Part shown: piece after piece, positions 53,253-64,000 of the stretch | Layout: every line of letters starts with the position of its first letter | Numbering within the stretch: position 1 is the stretch's first letter | Assembly (NCBI GenBank): GCA_026261815.1 | Contig: JAMPIT010000484.1 | Span: forward strand, 12,312,501 to 12,376,500 | Source of the DNA: Monarcha castaneiventris obscurior | Taxonomy: Eukaryota; Chordata; Aves; Passeriformes; Monarchidae | Length of the DNA: 64,000 nt | Direction: 5' to 3' | The notes under the pieces: generated by a model | Databases searched by the model: none | Seen by the model: the letters and a program-made list of their open reading frames with translations, nothing else | What the model was told of the DNA's origin: nothing | Made by a program: the position numbers and the translations under genes

Positions 53253-53571
53253 CTGAAAAACAAATCCAATTGATTCCTTATGCATTTTAATTTTACACAA
53301 ACAGGCACTTTTCATCCTTGAAAGCTTAACACATTGGTTTTAATATTTGCTTTAATATGATTGCTTAGAGCAATCATAGAAGCACAAACCATTATTGTTT
53401 CCCTATACAGAGTGCTGACACAAAAGGCTGGCCATGGTCTTGCTTTTAAACCTATGTCCACAGCTTGCTGTGTATCATTAATATTCAGTACCTCTTTTGG
53501 AAGGAAAAACCAACAAAAACAAAACTCTTCAGCTGCTGTGGTACCTCCTAGACAAACCATTGTGTCCTTAC
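53253..53571 (-). other. SLMAP: SLMAP intron (319 bp)
   Basis: A short intron between two coiled-coil exons, with donor gtaagg and acceptor tttttcag. Nothing else was recognised in it. Confidence 0.9.
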
Positions 53572-53689
53572 CTAGAAAGCTCCTTCTCCTGTCGCTGAAG
53601 TTCAGATGTAAGAGAAGTATTTTCCTTCCTCAGTTTAACACATTCAGCTTCCAGAGCAATCCACTCTGCCTTCAACTTTTCAAGTTCAC
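53572..53689 (-). CDS. SLMAP: SLMAP coiled-coil exon
   Basis: This 118-nt exon lies between acceptor attcattgcag and donor TCTAG|gtaagg. It starts with GT, completing a Gly codon, and ends with AG, the first two bases of a Ser codon. It encodes 38 full codons: ELEKLKAEWIALEAECVKLR, then KENTSLTSELQRQEKELS. This corresponds to the SLMAP block ELEKLRKEW.ALE.EC..LKREN...SELQRQEKEL of mammals. The exon is entirely coiled coil with no stop in frame; other frames are interrupted. Confidence 0.96.
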
Positions 53690-54500
53690 CTGCAATGAAT
53701 ACATTTAATTCAATTAAGTAAAATTATTTCATCACTGCTTCAAGTAACACCAGCTAATAAATGCAGGAAAAGCTGCTATCAGCTGTAAATCTCAAATTAC
53801 TTGTTTGTAATCATATCACATGAATTCTCTCATGAGCACCTGTAAAACATTACAGTATCTTCTACTGTTACGAGGTTTATGACCCATTACCAGGCAAGTT
53901 ACTTTCTTCATTAAAGCTTTTTCTAAGGTACAAAGAAACAGAAAACAGTCTTTTCATGGGTCAACTCTAGTGTAGAAAAGCATATTTGAAGGAAATTATT
54001 TCCAAGGCTTGAAAATAGCAAGAGAATCACTAGATACCATGCCTCTGCTAACAAGGAAAAGAATGTCTAAAGCAATAAGCTTTGGTAGAATTAAAAAGTC
54101 AGGAGCTCCCCCTTTATGGGCTTAAACTATAGAGAAGTTACACAAGTCCTCTTGGAAAGTTTTGGCAGTATGAATCCCTCAAACTCTAAGTTTTCCATCT
54201 TTTCTAGGTGGAATTACACTTGGTCTACTGCTGATATCAAAGAGTACCTAAGTTAATAGAGGCATAACTGACAATAACTGTTCAATGAGGCATGCAAAAC
54301 ATCTTTTCTAACACTACGAGCCTCGGCACACACACGAATACAAAAGTGTGTGTGTGTGTGTGTGTGTGTGTGTACAGATACACACACTGAGTAAATGACT
54401 ACAAGGGGACAGACAAATGGTGATACAAATAACTGGCATTCACCACACTGAGCAGGATGCTCTGTTAGCAATACTCTGTGACATCCTTTCAAACAAGTAC
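53690..54500 (-). other. SLMAP: SLMAP intron with CA repeat
   Basis: An 811 bp intron. Its donor (AAAAG|gtactt) is non-consensus at +4 and +5. The TG/CA dinucleotide repeat at 54346-54373 lies about 124 nt into the intron. Other than this I see only unique AT-rich sequence. Confidence 0.88.
54346..54373 (+). repeat. (TG)14 microsatellite ((CA)14 in SLMAP pre-mRNA)
   Basis: A 28-bp uninterrupted TG repeat on the + strand, flanked on both sides by short CA runs (cacacacacg at 54327-54336 and cacacac at 54381-54387), so TG and CA blocks can pair. In the SLMAP transcript it reads as a CA repeat downstream of a weak 5' splice site. Confidence 0.97.
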
Positions 54501-54821
54501 CTTTTAGGCGAGAGGCCTCTTCCTTCTGCTGCTCCTCACACTGCTGGCATTTGAGCTTAAAACTGGCTTGCAGATTGACAATTTCTTTTTCATAATCTGA
54601 GGCATCTTTCCTCCACCGCTCAAGCTCTGCTCGCACTGTCTGCAGCTCGGCTTGCAATGTAGAAATATCTGTGTCTCGTTCTGATGCTGCCTTTTCTGCT
54701 ACTTTTTGAAGTGACAGAATCTCATTTTGAGCACTGACTAGTTCATTTCGAGTGGCTGAAATTTCATTCTCCTTTTCCTTGCGAAGATTCTCAATTTCTT
54801 CTTGCAACCTTCGCAGCTGAG
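54501..54821 (-). CDS. SLMAP: SLMAP main coiled-coil exon
   Basis: The longest exon in the window: 321 nt, starting CT (completing Ala) and ending G (first base of Gly), with 106 full codons between. It encodes QLRRLQEEIENLRKEKENEI, later ERDTDISTLQAELQTVRAEL, then ERWRKDASDYEKEIVNLQAS and CQQCEEQQKEEASRLK. These blocks match human SLMAP SERDTDIASLQEEL..VRAELERWRKAASEYEKEI and CQQCEDQQREEATRL as I recall them. This is part of the long helical rod that mediates homodimerisation and partner binding in STRIPAK. The acceptor is gtctgctttccag; an alternative AG 6 nt inside the exon would only remove two residues. No frameshift or stop is seen. Confidence 0.97.
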
Positions 54822-57800
54822 CTGGAAAGCAGACATCCATGTTCATATTTTTTCAAACTGTATTTAAAAAAGCCTAAAAACCCTGTCTCCCTTTCTCAAC
54901 ATGTTGATATTTAACAGGACTAAACAAGCCTAATGCAACTGAAAAAATATATTAATCTTGTCAAATGCTGTACCCTTAAAGACACAAGTATGTGGACCAT
55001 GTAATACAAAGAGTCGAAAGAAGCAAAAAATATGTCTGGACAAAACTTTCTTAGCCAAGACTGTGCTGTGTATGGGATACCAAAGCAACTTTCCAAACTC
55101 TGAAACCAAGATTTAGATTCAAAATCATTGTAAACAAAACAAGTATTAGAGGACAAGGACATTGGGGCTTGCAGGGACAAGAGGAAAAGCAGGAAAGCTT
55201 CTGTCACAAGCCAAACATTTGCAAAGCTACACTGGAAATGTTTGCCTGTTCAGCAGTTAACTTGTGAAGTCTATAAATATTTGAGGCACAGCGTAATTTC
55301 TACTCCATTCTCAACACGCAGTAGAGGAAATAAACATTATTTCTTTGCAAAAAGCATTTCTCAAAGCACAAGATGCATTTTAAATTGAAAGGGACAGCTG
55401 CACCAAGTATACTGAGCTAGAAGAATGTCCTTTTGCATTTACAGTTTACTGTAAATGTGCAGCAGTCACATACACACGAGGCTACTTGACATTTCTGCAT
55501 GAAGCAAACCCTATAAATTATTCCCATCTAAAACCCTTTCATTACTAAAGACATCTCTGAGCACAATTTTTCATGAACACATATGCAAATAGAATCCAGT
55601 GTGAACAGCTGGGAAAAAAAGTGCAGTACAAAGGAAAGGGAAGTATGAAAGAACAACAGAACTACAGTTGTAACCCTGATTGTGGGGGCAAAGTGTTTAA
55701 TTTGCTGTGGGTTTGTTTCACTTCTTAAAAAAAATGTATTTCACATTTCACATGATTTCAACATGCAAAAAAGCAATTATTAAATTAATGAAGAATTACT
55801 CTGAGAAGAAAAGGTAAAATTCTTAAGAGCACTTGAAAACCTAATGTAAGATACTGCAGAGGGTCAGAATTACAGATTTCAAGTTGTATGTTTCAAAACC
55901 AAAGGGCAAAACAAGGACAGTGAAAAGCATGGGGAGGATAACCAAGGCTGAGTAACCTTCCTAGATTACTTGTATTTATTTTTGTCCTCTCAATCCATTA
56001 TAGAGCATGACAGGAAGAATGTGAGTGAGTCTTGCTGTAAACTGACAGAACTTTAAAGGTACTCAATAGAGACTTGCACCTCCATGACAATTATACTTGA
56101 TGTTTTTCAGTAGCTACCCATACAGCTATACAGAAAGAATTAATATACTGGTACAACCTAGAAGCTTTGTTGATGTGCAATGAAGAAGAAAAATTCATCT
56201 TTTTTGTGCCCTCCTCTAAACAGGCTCCAGCAAGACATTTATCTCATTAAAGACACTAAAGAACCTATGAATTACCCAATTCCCCACTATGAAGGAGAAA
56301 GACATAATGGGAAAAAATAAGGTAGTTATTATATATTGTAATACCTAAGAGCTATTATATACAATAGTAAATTAATTTCATGGCAATTCTGTAAAGGATG
56401 AAACAGTCTATCTGCTCCATAACAAAGATATTTGCAGCATGATGGATTTTTAAATATATATGAGCAAAATGAGGCTTACTGCCACCTTGTTTGTTTGAAA
56501 ATAATTTCTACAGGCTTATACTAACAGAACAGCAAATGAAGCAGTGGATGAGAAGGACCTGACAGTAAGATAACACATGATGCATCAACAATTACCTTTC
56601 CATGTATCCTTACATCAGAAGCCTTGAACCTATCAAAATAATACGCACTAAAACACAAAGAACTACAAGTTGCAAGTAGCAGGTGCCTGAGCAAAGGAAT
56701 GCAAACCACACCTTCCCAATGGCATTTTCCTCATCAAGCCAAGCTAAACTCTTGCTTCTTGGTGCTGGCATTTCAAAGAAATTTGGTCATTTTATTCTGT
56801 GCATGCTGTTGATGAACAAATTTCCCTTTAGAGGTTCAGGCATGAAAACAACCTCTTGGACAGTCTTGGAATGAAAATCCAAAGACACACACAAGTTCTA
56901 AGTTTGGTGGAGTTGTAGAAATAACTTACACAGGAAAATTACTACTAACAATATGGGAATGGTTTCTGAAGCATTGGATATAATTTGAGAGGACAATTAG
57001 AAAGAAAACTTCCATTACATCTCTTGTTTATGTAAGCCATTACCTCATCTAAACTGAATGCTTCGCTTCTTTGATTTTTTTTTTAAAATAAGGAGCAACA
57101 AGTTGAATTTCCTTGCTCTACCTATGTGTTCATCTAATGAACCTGACATGTAGAGACATGACCTCAGTTGTTTCTCTGCCACTTTCTCTTCACTATCACA
57201 AACAAAGCCAACAACATTGGCTGGCCTAAAACATTGATTCCACAAAAATACTTCCAGAAATGTTACTGCATGAAGCTGCCAGTTGGTTGCTTTTTTTTTT
57301 CTGCCCTGCAGTTCATAAGGGCTGCCAAGGGAGAATCCTGACAACTTTTCCCAAATTGTGAGATGTGTCACACCCTAGAAGTTTGGGAAGCAGCAAAGCA
57401 TACAATGAACATCAGAACATTCTGAACTGCAACAGAGAGAGGAGGGAACATTAGCAAGACCTCTCTTGAGAAGGATCCAGAAAACAAGAAAATACTGAAT
57501 TGAGAAGAAGAATCTTGCAATTAAGTTTGGCTGTCAAGTTTCTACTTTCATTCTCTCTTTTTGGGAGGAAAAGATATTTTTTTTTGCATAGAAATAATTA
57601 TCAGATATTTTCTAATCTTTATTACAGCATTTACTACTTGAAGAACTTTCACTACTAGCAAAAGAACACTCAAAATTAAATTGCTCCTGTCGTTCTGAAG
57701 ATGAGGATTCTGTAAGCTTCTCTTTCTTACAAGAGCAATGGCAGAAAATGTAAATATTCTTTGCTGACGGTCACATAAAACAGCTATTATGTAAGTTTTT

Positions 57801-58695
57801 CAGTGTAACTAGTATATGACACATTACACAACAAACTACTGCCCAGAAAATAATTTTCTAGGGCTATTTTGCATTCCTAAGAAAGTCAGGACTGTCAGTC
57901 CACCTGCCTGTCTGCTCATCTGCCTTCCAGACATTTTTAGGTCCAAAGCAAATGATATACTGACAAAGATCCCAAGGGCTGAAGCTCCTTAGTTCTGTAA
58001 CAATCAGTGGCTGAGTAGTTCTTCAAACTAATGCTTGCTCTAAGGAAATCACAACATAATATAGCCTTTTTTGGCTTTAAGGCTGCAGAGACTGACAGAC
58101 TCGACCAATGAGCTCACTCATATGCATGGATGACAAGTTAATGTGATGCAGAATATATGACTCAGAGGTTATGTAAATCACGGGATTACATCCTGCTGTA
58201 ATCATTTTGGGCTGAAAAGAGCATGATTGGTTGTACCAATTTTCAAAAAAAGGATGGACAGGGTCTCTGTTGCAACAACTTTACTGCATGCTCTGATGCT
58301 GGATGTGGATCTGAATGAAAAATTTCTTTAAGAGGATCCTATAATGAAGTGAAGAGACTGAGTAGCACAAAAACACCTAAAGCTTCTGAGTGCTCTGAAG
58401 ACAGTCCCAGTAAGAATCCCTGGATGATTCAGAAGTGAGAAAGAAGACTGAAGAGAGATGAAGAAGAGATATCTATTACAGATTACATCTTTTGCATTTT
58501 TAAGTGACTATTAGAACCATAGGAATTGACAGGAAACATTCCACAATAAAATTCAAAGATATGATGAAAGAAATCAGATTTAAAACATACACTCAATTAA
58601 ACATTTTCCTTTATTGGTGATTATGATGCCACAGAAACAGTCAAAACTATATTGTTTCCCTAAAGGGGGGGGGTGGGGGGGGTGGAAATTCCTAC
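54822..58695 (-). other. SLMAP: SLMAP intron
   Basis: A 3.9 kb AT-rich intron, with donor gtaggaa and acceptor gtctgctttccag. The C-rich tract (G-rich on +) at 58665-58682 lies just inside the donor. No mobile element or additional exon was recognised; open frames such as 57045-57371 on the minus strand show no relation to SLMAP. Confidence 0.85.
58665..58682 (+). repeat. G-run tract (G9 T G8) next to an SLMAP 5' splice site
   Basis: Nine G, one T, eight G on the + strand, followed by tgg. In the SLMAP pre-mRNA this is a nearly pure C tract at about intron positions +14 to +31 after the donor of the exon 58696-58770. The + strand could form a G-quadruplex and the pre-mRNA offers poly(C)-binding protein sites. 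Confidence 0.9.
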
Positions 58696-58770
58696 CTTGC
58701 AGAGCATTTATTTGCTTGTTGGATTCCTCAACTTGCACTCGATATGCTTTTCTCTCTTCTTCCAAGAGTG
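58696..58770 (-). CDS. SLMAP: SLMAP coiled-coil exon (75 nt)
   Basis: The acceptor ctttttatttttag is followed by CA (completing Ala) and 24 full codons, LLEEERKAYRVQVEESNKQI then NALQ, ending G|gtagga. This matches SLMAP ALLEEERKAYRNQVEESTKQI in human as I recall it. It is 75 nt, a multiple of three, and flanked by introns of the same phase, so it could be skipped without a frame change. Its donor sits beside an extreme C-rich tract, which makes regulated inclusion a fair question. Confidence 0.95.
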
Positions 58771-59336
58771 CTAAAAATAAAAGTGGAAATGTGCCCAAGA
58801 GTTTTTGTTAGTAACATGTATTTCAGCTGTATAATTAATTTTAGTCACAACCTCTCCTTAAATGAAAAGATTAAACAAACATATTATTTCAGGAAGTTAT
58901 CAAAGGTAGTAACTGTGTAAGTAGTTTAATACAAGTTAATACTAAGACATCATTCCATTATTGTGGTAGTATTACAATTAATTTGAAATTAATATCATCT
59001 GTTGCCTGATCCGAAAACTCCGTGTGTGCTAAATGCAAACTGGTGTGGGAGGAAAAAAAAATAGCTGTAAATATATAACCCCTAAAGAACACTGAACAAT
59101 ATGCAATTAAACTGAACTATACTATTTCCTCTCAAAAACAATAGAGCTACATAGGATCATCTAACAAAGAGCTACCACAGAAGACATTCAATTACATCCA
59201 TTATCTGACTAAGGATGAAATATACAGTGTTCAAGTATGTATTCAGTACTATGAAAACAAGTGGGTTTATCTTGAACTACCTGATAAATACAATTCTAAT
59301 GAATGCCCTACAGAACCAAGTTGATCTGGGTCTCAC
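58771..59336 (-). other. SLMAP: SLMAP intron (566 bp)
   Basis: A short intron between two coiled-coil exons, with donor gtgaga. AT-rich; nothing else recognised. Confidence 0.9.
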
Positions 59337-59459
59337 CTTGAAGTTCAAAGCATTTTTGTTTACTTGTCCTAGCTAGCTCTTGGGCTTCAATCAGCTCCTT
59401 GTGCAGTTGCTGAATTTCTTGCTTAGCCTCAGTCTCTGATTGTGCACCCTGCAATTCAT
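59337..59459 (-). CDS. SLMAP: SLMAP coiled-coil exon, most 5' exon in the window
   Basis: The acceptor gttcttttaccag is followed by AT, completing an Asp codon begun in an exon beyond the window, then 40 codons and a final G (donor gtgaga). It encodes ELQGAQSETEAKQEIQQLHK, then ELIEAQELARTSKQKCFELQ. The block matches mammalian SLMAP KQEIQHLRKELIEAQELARTSKQKCFELQ as I recall it. With the following exons up to 51527 it gives 944 nt of open coding sequence, or 315 residues, before the anchor. The upstream coiled coil and the N-terminal FHA domain, which binds phosphorylated MST1/2, lie past the right edge. Confidence 0.95.
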
Positions 59460-62400
59460 CTGGTAAAAGAACATTTTCTTTAAATCATAAATTTGTACAA
59501 CAGTTTAATTTGCACTGCCATGTGATCATTGGCAACTTTTTACCCAAATCTTCCCAAGTTAGTTAAAGTAAACTCAAAATTGGATTAGGCAAATATTAGC
59601 AAAAATATTAATATGCTTTTAAAAGTAGTAAAACATATGCAAACTTCAAAACATTCATTGTACATAACATGCAGTATGAAACAAAAAGTAACAAGGAAGA
59701 ATTAGAGTGTTTTTAAAAACACTATACAGCCTGGCAAGGACTTCTGGGTGGACAAAAACAAGGAACAACAAGCCTAAGACAATCCTTGACTGCGTTTACC
59801 ACTTGTCTCTTTTTAAAGGAAGCTGCTCTAAGCCTGTCTCAGTGCACAGGCTCAGGCAAGAGCTGCTGTTCCGTGTCTCACTACTGCCACCCAACCATCA
59901 CATTGCCAGGCTCAGCCTCTCCCTCTGGGGACCAACAAGGAAAGGAAAAATTTAGGGAAGTTTTCTAAAACAAAATTAAGAAGAAAATTCCAGCCTCCTT
60001 ATTTCATTCAGTGGCCTTAGTGAATACTAAGATAAATATTGCACTTCATTTTTTAAATTATATCTTAAAATACTAGGTATATCTTTAGTATGATCATAAG
60101 TCTGTGCACATTATTTAAAATCTAAATAAAAACATTTGCTCTTCCCCGTAAGTTTTGTGTTAGCTAAAATGCATATTAAATGCCTTCTGTGCTTACAAGA
60201 GATGACTCCCAGTCACAGACAAATTAAATACTTTTACAACTGAAGTTTTGAAGTAAATTTAAAAGGGGAAAACTAAGTATTTGTTACTAAGAGCAGTGTC
60301 CTCTAATGGGCACACACTGGAAATTAGATGCAGGAACTCTCCAGCCTCCAGGCTTCTGCAAAGCCAGGAACAGCATGCAGCAAATTCTCATTTACTAGAT
60401 TTTCCTTAAGCAGTGTCTGTGCACAAACTGATCTTTCAATAGGCACAAACAGCACTAATAAACTCTAGAGGCAGAGGGCTAATACTTGATATAAAGCTTC
60501 TTTGGTGAGAAAGGTAAAGGAAGGAAATTGGTGAAACAATTCCAGCTGTGTATCATGGGAGAAGGGGGATAGAAAAGGGACATGTTACACAGGTACCTGC
60601 TCAATAAACATCTGCAACTACAGACCATATGGATTTAAGATAAAGGCTTAGAAAAAAATATTACTCTGGTTGTCTGGATCTTTCACTAATAAGGAAAAAA
60701 TAAAAAGCCATAATTTAGCTCATCATTATACTTTTGACATTCATATTCAGCAGTATATGTTACCAATAAAGTAATTATAGATTTTCTTCTTGTTCTCTTA
60801 ATTAAGAAAACTGTTTAGCAAATCATGCTGAAGTATTCATACTGCATCTCTCTAAGGGGCTGTTTTTCCTGCTCTCACAGTAATGAACTGGTGGGTTTGA
60901 GCAGAGCTGGGGACACACATGTGCTTTTAGACCTTTTCAGAACAAAATTATGAGAGCAGAAAGAACAGAGAGGACTACATATTTCATCCAAATACTTTGT
61001 TTTATAGTTTATTAGTTCTAAATCCAAGTTTCTCTTTACTGAACATGTTTTGTTCTTAGCTTCTCATGGGTAAAGATTTAGGGCAATTAGACTTTCAGCC
61101 CTCCTTAATGAGACTTTTCAGAAGAAATGGATGAGGAAGTTGACAAATTATGTTCAAATCACACCTAATAAAGAAGCAGTGTCCCAAATCCAACAACAGA
61201 CACCCTAAATGAACTTTCTGGTGCCAGTGCTTTCTAGTCAATGAAAGCACAAATCATAAAAGACAGTACTGCTTCAAAAGAGACGAGAGGCTCAATTCAT
61301 GGGACAACATAATCTGTTTAGCAAAGGCACAATCAGGGTAAACTCTTTCCTACATCAACTTGAAAAGGGAATTTCCATGTGCCTGACATGCTTCTAAATC
61401 AAAAACCAAGAAACATAAGCACAAGAAAATATTGGCTTTTTAGTCTTACCCAAACTGAAAATTTAATGTCTTTTAGTTCAAAGCAGATACAATTTATGTG
61501 CTAATTCTAGTTTTGAAAAGTACTTCTTCAATGAGTAGAACTGCCCTATTTATAAATAATAAAACTATTAAATATCATCACGCTTAGAATCAATTCCCTT
61601 AAGAAGCAAATTCACATCACAACTAACTGCTCTTGGAGAAGGCTAAGGAGTTACCATTTATTACAAGAAGGTGCCAGAAAAAATTAAATAAAAAAGGTCA
61701 AATACAGCAATTTGAAAACCCTTATTCTTTTTTTCTACCTCATGGAAAATTTTAATCTGTGATCAGTTTGTTTGCCACATTGTAAGAAATGTTCTCCATT
61801 AATACCTCTATTTCCCACACAAGTACAGTGAGGCTTCCCTTAATATTGACTCTAATGGTAATTTAAAAATTGTTTAAAAAACTTTTTTTAAACAATTTTA
61901 ATTTAAAAAGATATTTTGATAACAGAAGCACACATAGGCTGTGGTCTTAACTGATGCCTTATCTGTATGTGCTTGGCCTGTGGAAGCAACTTTATGAGCA
62001 GCCTGGTATTTCTTCACACCTTGCTTCTGAAAGTTCACTTTCAGAACTTTGCAGGATTTCTCAGGTTATTCAGAAGACAATTTTCAGGGTACTCTGGTGA
62101 AGTCAGACAAAACAATTAAAACCCTGAGATTTTTTTTTAGCTTCATAAGATCCATAGGGAGGCAACTGTATCATATATTCAAAATAAAGTATCTGGCTAT
62201 TCTCACTTAAAACAAATGGCTCCTAAGCTTTCTGATCCAACTGACCACTGTTGATTTTCAAAATTTCTTATGTCAACTACTACTATTCAGCAAACTCTCC
62301 TCTGAAAACATTTCCTACTAAGATCCCATGGATCAGTCTTGTAATTACTATGAAAACACAGGGACACTGGTAAGTAAGAACAAGATTACCAATCTTCCAA

Positions 62401-64000
62401 TGACATTTATAGCTTCTTTCCATCTGTTTAACATTTACCTGTCCTTAACTTTGCAGTAAGTAGTCACAAACAGCCTGTTTAAACAGAAGTGGCCAGGGAA
62501 CTGTTAGGAATGGTTAATAAAGTCGTTTACCTCGTGGGAGAAAAAACAAAGCCAACTAATCTGTGACAGCTTCCCCCATTCCCAGATTCTGACTTGTAGA
62601 AACTTGAATCAAATCCTGAATGTACTCAGAAATTTTGATGGAAAATGCTTAGAAGAAACTATAGCAATTAGAAGACTCATAATTTTCTTGTTCCATTAAT
62701 TTGTTTTGTGAATTCCAACAGGACTGCTGCCTTTTTCAGCAGCCGTTTCCGCATTCCAAACAGCCACAAGATCAGAAATGTTCTCACTCTTCCTTAATTA
62801 CATGACTGCATAACAAGTCCACTTGAAAACCTTTCTGAGGCAAATAAGATCCTTTTTAGGGCAAAGTCAGGCACATGAAGTAGCTCTCTGGAAAAAAACT
62901 CAAACAAAACTGTAGGTTTATAAGCTCTTCATAAAAATTAAAAGGGCAAATGATTCATTGCACAGATATTTTTTAATGGTTTCGTGAGAGCTAAATAGGA
63001 ATGCCCATAAATAGCCTCAAGAGGAAAAGCTGCTGCCAACCTCAATTTTATAACCAAAAGAAAGACTATTATAATCACTACAAACTACATTATCAAATTC
63101 TACCTTCTAGCATAGGAAGTCACTGAATATACTTGTTATTAGTTGCAGATATTAGAGCAAACCCCAAACAGAACATGCCTGGTATCTCAAACACTCCTTT
63201 CTAAACTGTTTTGCTGAACTGATGTCCACTGGGAAATATCAAACTCAATTTTATACATGTTGCCAAACAGCAAAAGTAATTTGTGCAATTTTTGGAAGCC
63301 TTTCTGTTGTAAAATTAGGGAGTGTAAACAATTGCAGAAAAAAGCTCTTTTACAGGTCTCCTATGTTCCGTTACAGTTTCCTGTCTTTCTGAATCACAAA
63401 GAACTGTGACTTTTTTTTTACTTGTGATCCCAATAGGAGCATAATTTTACAGATCTTATCAGGTGTCTAATCGTTAAAGAAGAATAAAATTATTTTCAGG
63501 AGGCTAAATGCAGTAACTGATTAATATGCCACAAAAATTTTCAGTTAATGAATACGTAAATATATTCTTGCTAATTAAGTTTTAAGTATATGCCTTCAAT
63601 GCAAAAGAATAAAAAAAATTTACTTTTATAGCAATGAAGCTCAAAGCTAAGCCTCAGCAATCATTCTAAATACAGTTACAACACAAACTTCAAATCCTGA
63701 TTGTGTTAAAAAGACAATCTAAAATCTTGTTTTGATTAACCCATCAGCTGCAAACTAACAGAAGCATTTCAGACAGTGATGGAAGCTATGCAAGTAAAAT
63801 TTGACAATGCTTGAAAAATGTCAGCTATGGAAGAATCCCTCCTCTCTGCAGCTATCAGTTTTAAATGTGTGCTGACTCTACTTCTCAAGTCAAAGTTAAA
63901 ACATGTAAATTATTCCTAGAACAGCTTTGGTGAGTGCAGAGATTACCTTTATACACAGATTATTTCTATAGCAACACTCAAAAGTGTGCTTTTACATCAC
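59460..64000 (-). other. SLMAP: SLMAP intron (partial, continues past window)
   Basis: At least 4.5 kb of AT-rich intron with no exon found. I looked on the minus strand for an acceptor and donor pair enclosing coiled-coil sequence in the required phase and found none. The only structural feature is the perfect inverted repeat at 61866-61899. No CR1, tRNA or small RNA gene was recognised. Confidence 0.75.
61866..61899. repeat. AT-rich inverted repeat (16-bp arms, 2-bp loop)
   Basis: Arms at 61866-61881 and 61884-61899 are perfect reverse complements (aaaattgtttaaaaaa), separated by ct. Similarity continues imperfectly outward. It may be a cruciform-prone chance palindrome, or the remnant of a small inverted-repeat element; no terminal duplication was identified. 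Confidence 0.9.

Noticed and set aside
60597..60611. Possible 15-nt SLMAP microexon on the minus strand (ttgcag before, gtacct after)
   Set aside because: In the reading phase required by the exon at 59337-59459 it would introduce a TGA stop, and its polypyrimidine tract is weak.
62533..62563. Acceptor/donor pair on the minus strand enclosing about 30 nt
   Set aside because: The enclosed peptide would be hydrophobic (SWLCFFS type), unlike the charged coiled coil expected at this place in SLMAP.
1..64000. CRISPR array, operon, prophage or other prokaryotic system
   Set aside because: The window is intron-rich vertebrate DNA with GT-AG splicing and CR1 repeats. No regularly spaced repeats or gene cassettes are present.

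Overview
This is a window of vertebrate nuclear DNA, almost certainly from a bird and probably a songbird (passerine). It holds parts of two multi-exon genes, spliced at GT-AG sites, both on the minus strand and arranged head to tail. At the left is the first coding exon of FLNB (filamin B) with its CpG-island promoter; intron 1 runs off the left edge. At the right is the 3' half of SLMAP (sarcolemma-associated protein), whose upstream exons, including the FHA domain, lie beyond position 64000. SLMAP followed by FLNB in the same orientation is also the order on human chromosome 3p14. The bird assignment rests on CR1 retroposon copies and on one element joining a tRNA-Ile-like head to a CR1 tail, the architecture of the zebra finch TguSINE1 family.

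Layout, left to right. 1-2204: FLNB intron 1. 2205-2496 or 2553: FLNB coding exon 1. About 2160-3040: CpG island, 5' UTR and promoter, with a GGGCT tandem repeat. About 3.05-45.0 kb: intergenic DNA with no convincing protein gene. It contains a TCCA microsatellite, a 0.7 kb CR1 copy, a 66 bp CR1 3' end, a SINE and CR1 side by side, and three CpG-rich patches (about 12.3, 20.6 and 27.4 kb); two of these carry a strong splice-donor match on the FLNB strand. About 45.04-46.88 kb: SLMAP 3' UTR. 46.88-59.46 kb: eight SLMAP exons. Six encode a continuous coiled coil (944 nt, phases agreeing at every junction) and two encode alternative C-terminal membrane anchors. 59.46-64 kb: SLMAP intron.

The main biological content is the SLMAP tail-anchor switch. 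A 90-nt exon at 47984-48073 encodes one hydrophobic tail and a stop codon 6 nt before its own splice donor. Skipping it fuses the coiled coil to a different hydrophobic tail in the last exon. A second notable point is an in-frame ATG upstream of the usual FLNB start, which would give filamin B a 19-residue N-terminal extension like those of FLNA and FLNC. I found no operon, CRISPR array, phage, complete mobile element or new multi-gene system. Gene names were assigned by recognising the translated peptides, not by a database search.
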